Shown piece by piece: positions 20,831 through 30,118 of a DNA stretch of 64,000 nucleotides. Under the pieces are notes generated by a model that ran no database searches, was not told where the DNA came from, and saw only the letters and a list, made by a program, of their open reading frames with translations. Every line of letters starts with the position of its first letter. Position 1 is the first letter of the stretch. Source of the DNA: Ciona intestinalis (Eukaryota > Chordata > Ascidiacea > Phlebobranchia > Cionidae). The stretch spans positions 1,327,612 to 1,391,611 of the forward strand of contig NC_020179.2 of NCBI RefSeq assembly GCF_000224145.3, written 5' to 3'. Made by a program: the position numbers and the translations under genes.

Positions 20831-21369
20831 ATGACAGAAGAACCTGTTTGTTAAGTTACTATCTTACAGTGATATGTTAAACAAAAAGTGCACTAAAGAA
20901 AACAACTTCAAAAGTGCTGCTGCAAGAACGCCAAAGGAAAATGAGAAAGTGCTCAAAATCTGCATCACAACATCGTTCACACCAGACCAATGAAACTTTT
21001 AATAAGCTTTGTAATACTCAAGTGTAATAAAATTCAATCTAGCAGTGTACAGTGAAAAATTAATGAAACTAAATCGTGAAATGTTGGATGCTTATCTTCT
21101 TTTATTCATTTGCAGTTTCTTTTTCTGCAAGAAATTTCATTATAATTTTTTGTGTAAATCATAAAAAAATGAATATTTCATATTTTGGTATGTTTTATGA
21201 TTTAAGCTTTTTACCAAGAGTTTTAGAAAGTTTAAGCTAAATATGACGGTTCTCCATACAGTTTATACGGTAAGTCAGACAGATGTTATCGCTATGCCAC
21301 TAAGGCTTAATCAGAAATGAACTTATTCTAAAACAGCGATATGAACTAATAATACTTTTTATCGTCGCG

Positions 21370-21560
21370 TGGTGGTGCAACGACAGTCGTTATAACACGG
21401 TGTTCTGTTTCATATACCTCGTTACCGCTTTCAAGTTACCACGTATATGTACATTTATGACTGACAAATAAAAAACGGAAACGGTCGTTATAATACGGTG
21501 TTATGTTTCATACACCGCGTGCCCGCTTTACGAGTTACCACGTAAGTAACTTTATCGATA
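21370..21560 (-). mobile_element. Two SINE tails in tandem (copy 2)
   Basis: Counterpart of 17112-17300, just beyond the TEX26-like stop codon. Confidence 0.65.
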
Positions 21561-21585
21561 ATTATTCTGGCTGAAAAATTGCTCA

Positions 21586-24500
21586 CTAAAATGATAATGT
21601 TAAATATATCTTCCATACTAAATGCCTCCTACCCAAAACTCTGGAGTATCGCAGAAAATTGTCGATCACTTTTTTGTTACTCTGCTGGTTGAGAAGTTTT
21701 AGCAAGTCAGGTTTACTATAACGGTTCTGGTACGCTTTCTCATATGACGTCATTCCTTTGATCTGCTCTTGATTCTTAACATGGTCCTTAGTTACGGTCG
21801 GTACTGGCGAAGAATTATTTAAAATATAAATTGGGGTGGGAAAAGATGGGACACCTTTAGCACATAATATCTAAACATCCTGATCGTGTTTTAAACATTT
21901 AACAACGGTCTATGGGAGTCGTGAGGATACCGTTTTATAATTATTTGATTGTTCTTTGTTTACTACTAAACGGGACGAAAACATAGAACAAAAAGGTGTC
22001 CCACTTTTACCACCCTACTATATGTTATGTGATGTGATGATTACAGTAGGCTGGAGAAAGATGGGATACCTTTATCATTCTATTTTCTTGTCCCATTTGG
22101 TAGCAAATAAAGAACATTTAAAGAATTATAAAACCATATCTTCACGACTCTCATAGACCGTTGTTAATTATTTAAAACAAGATAAGGAATTTTTGCTATT
22201 ATGCTAAAGGTGTCCCGTCTTCCCCCACCGTACTATATTATGTAGTTACCTGCACCGAGCGCTGCAATGCCTTTATTTTTATTACATCCATATCTTGTAA
22301 CGTTTCCTGTTAGTTCTGGTTGCTGGTGAGGTTTAGTGTATGATAACCTTACAGTTGTGTCTAGAGGACGACGGATGCTGGATCTCCAATCTGCTGGTGC
22401 GTCGATCGCTTCTTTGACCTGGTATCCTGAAAAACATGTTGTTGTAAAAACATGTATAGTAGGGTGGAAGAAATTGGGACACTTTTCATTCTATTTTCTC
22501 GTTCAATTTGGTAGTACAGAAAGAACTTTTAAAGAATTATAAAACCGTATCCTTACGACTCCCATATAGACCGTTGTGTTTTGTTTAAAACAGTTTTCAT
22601 GCACTTACCTTGTGGGATGCCTAAGTAGTCGTTCTGATATGTAGATTTCAACTGATCCTTCAGTATTTGGTCCATTACACCATCGCTTAATTCTCTGTAA
22701 TTAAGATGGTCCGCTGTAGCTGTGGTCATGCCTTCTTTTGATTTGTTTGGTAGGCGCCATATCATGAAGGACTGAAACGTGAACAAAATTGACTATAAAT
22801 AAAAGTCACATATTTATCCTGGCGTGGAGACCAAGAAAAGTGGTTATAACACGGGTGTTCTGTTTCATGCACCAAGTATGTAACGCTTCTACGATTTACC
22901 ACGTTTACAGCGCTTACAAGTTACCACGTATGTAACGCTTACGAGTTACCACGTATGGAACGCCTACGAGTTGCCACGTATGTAACGCCTACGACTTACC
23001 ACGTATTGTAACGCTTACGAGTTACCACGTATGTAACGCCTACGAGTTACCACGTATGTAACGCTTACGAATTACCACGTATGTAACGCTTACGAGTTAC
23101 CACGTATGTAACGCTTACGAGTTACCAAGTATTTAACGTTTTTTAATTTAACATTTTTTTCATACAAATGTTCGCTTTCATTCTTTAGCACATTATACGT
23201 TTGCCTTTAATTATAGCGTAACAGGTAAGACGTTATATTAAATAGGCTTTACAATACAATATCGCTTTTATAAGCGACGCTGAAGTGTCCATTTCCCACC
23301 TATTGTTAAAAGCTATTGTCAAAACACCATTAACGCGTACATTGAATACCATATGTGTCAAGCATTGTAGCGTAAAAAATTGATACAAAACACAGACCTT
23401 AAGAGTATTGGCTTATGACATATGCTGGTTGTATCTGTTAACTGGAAGAAGATGTTTAGTTCATTATGTCTTAACCTACATACGCCAAACCAAGTTTAAA
23501 GGTTGAGAATTATGTTCTGTATATATATATAAATATAAAAAATGTTTTTTATAGGTATATCCTGGAATACGCAGCATAATTAAAGAGAACTGTGGGGTAA
23601 GAATGGACACCTTCAACGCATAACATCTAAATATCCGGATCGTGTTTTAAACAATTAACAACGGTCTATGATATTTGTGAGGATTTTATAATTCTTTGAA
23701 AGTTATTTGTTTACTACCAAATTGGAAGAGAAATAGAATAAAAAGGCGTCCCATCTTTTCCCATCCTACTATATTAAATAAATATGACTTTCAGTTATTT
23801 TTTTTGAGTGGCGGGGTAAGAGTCGTTGAAACAGGGGTGTTCTGTTTCATGTACCCCATTTATGAGCTACCACGTATGTAACTTTGTGGGAGATGAAGCA
23901 ATTGGAACGATGATAGTAAAAAGATTTTAGTACCCTTAGCTCCAAATTTACTGTGTTTTTTTTACCACCGTTGTTAACAGTGACTAACTGTATTTGTATT
24001 GTCTTCAGCACACATTAACGTTGCTATAGCGCAGGTGACAAATACAACAAAATATTTGAGGTTCGGTCACATATTTTAGTGGTTATTATTATATAGTACG
24101 TTGGGCTAAGACCGCTCATGTTTTTATACTCTTTAGAGGTTAAACGTTAATAAAGGCTCGTCGTTGCTACCATTGTTAGCGTGTGTGTCCTTGGGCAAGA
24201 CAATTAACGACAATTGCTCTAACCCAGTGGTCACTAATGGATAGTCTAAAACATGAAGCACGTAATATCCAAACATCCCGGTCGTGTTTAAACAATTAAA
24301 AATGGTCTATGGGAATCGTGAGGACACAGTTTTTTAGTTCTTTAAATATTCTTTATTTGCTACCAAATGGGCAAAAAAACATAGTAAAAAGGTGTCCCAA
24401 CTTCTCCCACGCTACTATACTAATGCTTGATGTAAAAACACGAGTTAAAATATGATGAACTTTTGTTCCAAGCCACATAAACGACATTATACCTCGTGAG

Positions 24501-26307
24501 GATGCGGGTTATTATTCCTATTCCCCGATGAAGTACCGGACCTTATCGGTTCAACTCTCTTTTCGGATTTCCAAGAAAACTCATTCTGGCAGGTCGTGCT
24601 CCCAACTGGGTCCGAAATACGGTACGGTGCAGTGAAACCTTTCGAGGACATAGGGCGCGTAGCCTCTGCGTAAAGACCGGTCGCATAACCAGGGAATTCG
24701 GACTCATGGGTCGTTAGGTAAGGATCTTCAATTCGTCTTCTGCCTGCAAATAATTCTATAGTAGGGTGGGGGAAGATGGCACACATTTTTATTTTATTGT
24801 CCTATTTGGTAGTAAACATAGAACATTTAAAGAATTGTAAACCGTATCCTCACGACTCCCATATACAGACCGTTGTTAATTGTTTAAAACAGGATCAGGA
24901 TATTTCGGTATTATGTGCTAAAAGTGTTTTATCTTCCCCACACTACTATATTGTAAAATAGGTTACAAATTGCGGTGTAAGATGGGATACTGTAAGAACC
25001 TATAAATCCCATATTCCCTGATCGTGTTTTTAACGATTAACTACGCTTCGTATAAGAATCGCGGGGATATGGTTATATAATTCTGTAAATTTCGTTGTTT
25101 ACCACCAAATGGGCGAGAAGGGAGAATGAAAACGAGTACAATATTACTCTTATGTACAATATTAAATGAATTTATGTAACATTTTATGCACGCGTGGCGG
25201 GGAAATGACATTTTAACACAGGTGTTCTGTTTCAAACACCTCGTTACTTATTGGTGGTTCATTTGTTTTTTTATTTTTATTTATTTATGTGCGTGGCTGA
25301 TAATTTGGACAGCCTATTAGTGACTACTCACTACTGGATTGAAGAAACTATACTGTTTCGTGTCTTTTCCAAGTACAAACACGCCCACAACGGTAGCAGC
25401 ATGAGCCTCAAATAACACGCAAATTCTGGGCCAAATAAGAGCAGGACTCTTTTTACGGCGCCGGACAAAATGTCAAATATATAGGCTAAATTGTAATAGT
25501 ATAAGCCTGTACTATTTCCAATGTATTTCTTACCAATATCAGCCATTGCAGAAGTCGGTCGTGTAACGAAACTTGTTTTACGGTGTTGGACGTAATGTTT
25601 CGACGAAGCTGGACGACTTGATTTAGGCCTAGATAACCGCTGAATCGAATTCAACTGCTTTTGATAAGCTTCACTTTTGCAAGGTGGTTTTGGTTCCTGA
25701 AAGGTAGTTTTTCGGAAATCCTGCTGTTTTCTGCTGCTCACAGGTGCTGTGGACGGTCTGTGGTGATCTTCTTTAGCTAGTTCGTATCTTGCCAATAGTT
25801 TAATGCAGTGCGCTTTGTCTTTTGGGTTTTTAGCACGTCTGTAGTACCATTTGACGGTGTCTGAATATCCTTGCTTTAATGTCCCACCGGTCTCACCGTG
25901 TAACTGTGATGTAATAAAGGACTGTGTTACGTAACAAAGTAACCCAAAAATACTGCAAGAGGACATTTTATAAGGAGAAATTTGGACCGTACAAAAGACC
26001 GTGTTTTAAAATTCAAGACAGAATTATAATAAAAGAGACCATCAGACTAATTTTAAAAGCTCCTTCACGAGGCATAGAATTCGTAACAATAGGCTACGGT
26101 CTCTGTAATAATACGCCATTGTCCATTTAAGTAAATGTAACAGTACAAAGAACGGCCTTTTAATTTAAAGTTAAGTACAGACCTTAAAAATTATTTGTTG
26201 TCAAAAAAATCCCTAATAGATCTTACCTTAGGCCTACTTTCCACCCATGCCGGGGTAGAAGGTATAGCCCCCCAATGGCCCCAATTCGTCTCAGTAACAG
26301 TAGGCAT
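21586..26307 (-). CDS. TEX26-like: TEX26-like protein
   Basis: Resembles testis-expressed protein 26, a poorly characterised vertebrate protein of ciliated or sperm cells. Coding exons (minus strand): 26227-26307, 25534-25903, 24493-24743, 22609-22771, 22250-22426, 21586-21803 (419 residues; phases all agree). Shared blocks, compared from memory of human TEX26: YRISDPVG..NEFSWKSE against YSLSDPIL..DEYTWKSH; FMIWRLP against FLWTLP; RYGCNKNKGIAALGAVP against KYGCYSSLPVASQGLVP; and VKNQEQIKGMTSYEKAYQ against LRNQEHTKKQTTYQSDYD. The first two exons (about 150 residues) encode a basic, serine/proline-rich stretch with RPSTAP and RPTSA motifs that I do not recognise in human TEX26, so the N-terminus is the least certain part; the acceptor of exon 2 at 25904-25905 was chosen by phase. 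Introns carry MITEs, SINEs and a minisatellite, and a MITE end abuts the acceptor of exon 3. Confidence 0.72.
21831..22022 (+). mobile_element. MITE, subfamily A
   Basis: Full length, in the last intron of the TEX26-like gene; starts about 28 bases from the terminal exon. Confidence 0.88.
22043..22237 (-). mobile_element. MITE, subfamily A
   Basis: Reversed full copy only 20 bases after the previous plus copy, so the two form a long inverted pair in one intron. It ends about 13 bases from the exon at 22250. Confidence 0.85.
22456..22592 (-). mobile_element. MITE, subfamily A, right part missing
   Basis: Left terminus GTAGGGTGGAAGAAATTGGG through GTTTAAAACA, then lost about 17 bases before the exon edge at 22609. 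TEX26-like intron. Confidence 0.8.
22871..23142. repeat. 25-bp minisatellite grown from a SINE tail
   Basis: About ten tandem units of roughly 25 bases (core TTACGAGTTACCACGTATGT, then AACGC), in an intron of the TEX26-like gene. The core is the reverse-oriented tail of the SINE that occurs through this window, and a SINE tail fragment (from about 22836) leads into the array. Units differ by one to three bases. Confidence 0.85.
23588..23773 (+). mobile_element. MITE, subfamily A
   Basis: CTGTGGGGTAAGAATGGACA to CATCTTTTCCCATCCTACTA, in an intron of the TEX26-like gene. Confidence 0.8.
23806..23892 (-). mobile_element. SINE tail fragment
   Basis: Reversed tail (TGAGCTACCACGTATGTAAC, GTTCTGTTTCATGTACC), right after the previous MITE. 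Confidence 0.6.
24134..24253 (+). mobile_element. SINE middle fragment
   Basis: GTCCTTGGGCAAGACAATTA and AACCCAGTGGTCACTAATGG; runs straight into the MITE at 24255. Confidence 0.65.
24255..24419 (+). mobile_element. MITE, subfamily A, left end missing
   Basis: Begins at GCACGTAATATCCAAACATC without the terminal repeat, ends CTTCTCCCACGCTACTATA. Confidence 0.8.
24757..24951 (-). mobile_element. MITE, subfamily A, abutting a splice acceptor
   Basis: Its terminus lies about 14 bases from the start of TEX26-like exon 3 (24743), so on the gene strand the C-rich element end forms part of the region preceding the acceptor AG. Confidence 0.85.
24970..25133 (+). mobile_element. MITE, subfamily B, right end missing
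   Basis: TGCGGTGTAAGATGGGATAC with ACCTATAAATCCCATATT; stops after GGGCGAGAAGG. Confidence 0.7.
25185..25411 (-). mobile_element. tRNA-like SINE, minus orientation
   Basis: Tail (ACACAGGTGTTCTGTTTC), middle and the start of the head (CCACAACGGTAGCAGC), in the intron between TEX26-like exons 2 and 3. Confidence 0.7.
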
Positions 26308-26829
26308 TATGTTGAAACTATATACAACTTTTCCTATACTAGAAATCGAATGACTGAAACTTTTCAAGCTCGTTACATTTAAGCCCTTTCGAAGGCAATA
26401 ACCGCCTTGAGACAACAACACACGGGCTTACTTAGTGGGTGATAAATAGGCTACTGCATATTTGAAGAGGCCTAATTTCTCAAACGCTTATTCCAATGTT
26501 CTGGTATCTTTACATACAAAGTTTAAAAGCTGTAAAACTGTTACACTGTCCAGGACTGAGTATAGCATGTGTTTGCATAGTCAGTGTGTGTACACTGAAA
26601 ATCGCTTTCTTTATGCTACTGAGCTCCGTCGCCGCGCTTATTGTTACGTCATAGCGAATAATTGAGCACGTTTCAATTGTTTATCCACTTGAACACAATG
26701 AGCGTAACCATGTGACGCGCGAATGGTTGTTAAGCGCGTACATTATCAATGAGATCACGTGGTTAGAGCACCCAAGCATAAAACCGTACATGATTTTAGC
26801 TAATTAAGGACATCAGTTATTTACATATA

Positions 26830-27013
26830 CATTAGGATGGGGGAATATTTTTAACTTTATTTTCTCGTCCCATTTAGTAGTAAACAAAGCAAATTCAAAA
26901 AATTATAAAACTATATCCTCACGACTCCCATAGGTCGTTGTTAATTGTTTAAAACACGAACAGGATACTTGGATATTATGTATTAAAGGTGTCCCATCTG
27001 CCCCCACCCTAAT
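26830..27013 (-). mobile_element. MITE, subfamily A
   Basis: Reversed copy: CGTCCCATTTAGTAGTAAAC to GGTGTCCCATCTGCCCCCAC. Confidence 0.8.
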
Positions 27014-27089
27014 ATTTATTTATTTTCCTAAAAGAGATATTTCAATAGATTAATTTTTTTATACAACATACTTTAATGAACTGATCTGA

Positions 27090-27330
27090 CGTTGTGACAC
27101 AAGTTTGCGCGTTTGCCTCTAACCTAGAGGTAACGGGTTCAAGGCTTGTCATTGCCGTACCTTTGGCGTATGTGTATTGGGAAAACGAAAACAGCGATTG
27201 CTCCAACAGTGGTCACTAATGGGTTGTCTAAGTTGTCATCCATACATCAAAAAACAATGACCCATCAATTTACGTGATAACCCATAAGCGTGTTTATGAA
27301 ACAGAACATCCCGTGCCAGCTTAACAGTCA
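27090..27330 (+). mobile_element. tRNA-like SINE, near complete
   Basis: Head with AGGTAACGGGTTCAAGGCTT (B-box-like), middle AACAGTGGTCACTAATGGG, and tail to GAAACAGAACATCCCGTG. Confidence 0.7.
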
Positions 27331-27644
27331 AAACGAATTTAACGAGTTATACCATGAATTTAAACCGCAATATTAGGATAAAACAAATTACATTCATACA
27401 TACTGTCACGTGTGCTCTCACAGAATAAGTTATACATTTTGAAAGTTCAATAACCGATATAATTCTACTCCAAAGCCTATTTAAGAATTAAAATATGATG
27501 AACACCCACCGAACAAGTGTTGAACAACAAAACGTATGTATATACTCCCCTTTATCTCTAAACCGATGCAGAATTGCGGTACGTATGCAAAAGCGACAAA
27601 TAAAAATTATAACTTTTTAAGAATGGTGAATTTTAATAAGGAAA

Positions 27645-27830
27645 CTGCTGTTGGATAAGATGGCATACAGTTAACACCTAAACCCCATATTTCTCGTGTA
27701 TATACCAATGAACGCTCTTTTAGGGTCTCGGGGCTACTTATAATATAATCTGTAAATATTCTTTGTTTATTGCCAAATTGAACGAGAAAATACAGTATGA
27801 AAACATGTCCCGTCTTACCCCACCCTACTA
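27645..27830 (+). mobile_element. MITE, subfamily B
   Basis: GGATAAGATGGCATACAGTT with ACACCTAAACCCCATATT; ends CGTCTTACCCCACCCTACTA. Confidence 0.8.
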
Positions 27831-28324
27831 GAAATCAAATAGGGACAATTGATAATATAATCAGAAAACAAATAACATTATTTTATATTCACTAAGCAAA
27901 TTGCCGACTTACCTTCTGGTATATATTCCGTTTTATATATCTTTAATTGTATCTTCGTAAATAAAACTCTTCTTACGGCCCCAATAAAGCGTATACAAGT
28001 TACTAAACCTTATAGGCTACGTCTATATTCTAAAACACGGCAACAAAATTAGTATGACTGAATGATTTATATATAAGCCTATATTGTCAACTTATAATTA
28101 AAATCTAAGTGGTACTTATATACATACTAGCGCTATATTGGTTAACAACAAGCCGTTGCTATGGATAAGCACATAACTATTGCACATTCAACAAAGAACT
28201 GGGTTAAATTTGAAATGTCTAATAGCCGCATTACATCACTGGCAGTATACGTTATATATTCTATTTTATTCTTTATGTGAGAGGTCCTTTTAAACGCCTA
28301 GAGTTTGGACCAAAAGGTACGTGG

Positions 28325-28517
28325 TATAGTACTGTGGGGTAAGATGGTACACTTTTAGTACATAATTTCAAAGTATCCTGATCGTGTTTTAAAAAGTAAA
28401 CAACGGTCTATGGGAGTCGTGAACATACGGTTTAACAATTCTTTGAATGTTTTTAGTTAACTACAAAATGACGAGAAAAATGAATGAAAAGGTGTCCCAT
28501 TTTTCCACACCCTACTA
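28325..28517 (+). mobile_element. MITE, subfamily A
   Basis: TAGTACTGTGGGGTAAGATG to CCATTTTTCCACACCCTACTA, full length. Confidence 0.82.
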
Positions 28518-28863
28518 TAAATATAAACTAGAAATAAAAGTTAAACTGTAAAAACGTACCGTAAATAAGATAGAAACTGTAAGTTTGATAACCTACTTTC
28601 TAACTAACTTATATACTGATCCTTTCGATTTAAACAACCGTTCAGTTTTAAACAGATTGCCTGAATGCTACTGGACTGTAGGAATTTTGCTGAAACTGCG
28701 CGCGTAATCTTACATCGCCTGTGAGTTTTACGCGGAGTAATTTAAGTAATTAGTGTCGGCGTCCAAAAGAACGCGCCGGAAAAGAAATTACTCGACGCAG
28801 GCTATAACACTAATTAGTTATATCTTGCTTTTAATGCTCTTTTCTTCTTTATACATACATTAT

Positions 28864-29008
28864 ATAGTAGGTTGGGGTAAGATACTTCATTTTTTCGTGG
28901 CATTTGGTAGTATACAAATAATATTAGGAGAATTATATAACCGTAAATTAAATACATGTTAGAAAAATATGGGATATTGTGAGCTATCCATCTTGCCCCA
29001 CAGTATAA
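28864..29008 (-). mobile_element. MITE, short subfamily B copy
   Basis: GTAGGTTGGGGTAAGATAC, a short interior, and CATCTTGCCCCACAGTATA. Confidence 0.7.
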
Positions 29009-29654
29009 TATACATACAATAAAACGACCATACAAATTGCCTGCGGTACTTTCTTAGCATGCTTCCTTTTTGCTACATACTTTCACGCAGTTTGTGTGTA
29101 TTTCCAAGCAAATTTTACAACTGACTGTCAATTACATTTTACAGCCACTTTCGGCTTGGAATTACCAGACTGTTTCGCCTAAGCAGTATAGAAAACAACA
29201 GGCATAGCTCTTTAGTACGCATCATTAAATTATACCGCTGTTTACTCATCGTATATTAATGGCCTGCTGGTACACAACGAACAATACGTTTCGACAGCGC
29301 CTTTTTATTGGCCTCATCTTCAACGCAATTGTCAAATATACAGACAATTCAATTTCGGCCAAGAGTGTCTTGTCACTATGGTACCGAGACATTCCGGGAT
29401 CTAAATATATATGATGAACAAAAGTGGAAATGTAATGAGAAAATGTAATACCTGCGCATCAGCATTATATATGTTCTATAACTATACACTGAATGAGCTC
29501 ATCAAATGTCAATTAGCCCTTTAAGAACAGACGGCTAGCTATATATATTCTAAATTTAAGTCTGCCTGACTTTTTAAAGGCACATTTTGAACAAATGAAT
29601 CAACTTGTTTAACTTTATGGGTAACTACTTTTCTTATATTGCTGACAGTTTAAA

Positions 29655-29800
29655 ATCCATTAGTGACCACTGGGTAGGACTATAATTTCCGTGAAGTGTC
29701 TTTCAAGGATACACACGCCCACAACGGTAGCAGCGACGGGCCTTGAACCCATAACCTCTTTGACTAGGTCAGGCGAGTTAACCGCTGCAACTAACAGCAA
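29655..29800 (-). mobile_element. SINE head and middle
   Basis: CCATTAGTGACCACTGGGTA, GTAGCAGCGACGGGCCTTGA (reversed B-box-like) and TAACCTCTTTG. Confidence 0.65.
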
Positions 29801-30118
29801 ATATAACAATATTAACTGCTTTTATTTAATGCCAATGCGGTTTAGGCATCGGGTAAAATCGAACAGTTTCCCGTCAAAACACAGTGAGAACAGAAGTTAA
29901 GAAATCAAGTTGTGTATAGCATTCACCCGCTAAGTACCGTTTTGTAAAAACATGACAGTTTTTAATTAACGTGCAGATGGTAATTGCATAGACATTGGGA
30001 ACACTGCAATTAAAATAGGATCTTAAAAAAACGAAAGGTAAAATCCTTGAAGATGCAATTACCTGACATTTCCTATTTAACTGAAAGGTCACCACAAAAC
30101 GATGCACCAATTTAAGAT

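Larger units (their letters stand above)
17665..21878. repeat. Copy 2 of the duplicated MED7 segment
   Basis: This is the second copy of the segment at 13363-17614. Copy-specific changes include a shorter hairpin repeat in intron 2 (18720-18814 against 14415-14594) and about 50 extra bases of SINE tail near 20630-20680 that copy 1 lacks. It continues without a break into the complete TEX26-like gene. Confidence 0.9.
26308..30118. other. Spacer between TEX26-like and first SLC16-like gene
   Basis: Upstream flank of the TEX26-like gene and 3' flank of the SLC16-like gene. It holds MITEs at about 26830, 27645, 28325 and 28864, and SINEs at 27090 and 29655. I see no coding exon in the remainder. 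Confidence 0.5.

Noticed and set aside
22871..23142. CRISPR-like regular repeat array
   Set aside because: Units are contiguous with no spacers, derive from a SINE tail, and lie in a eukaryotic intron.
24744..24786. Upstream extension of TEX26-like exon 3 (CAIFPHPTIELFAG)
   Set aside because: It is translation of the MITE terminus; the acceptor at 24744-24745 removes it and fits the phase of exon 2.
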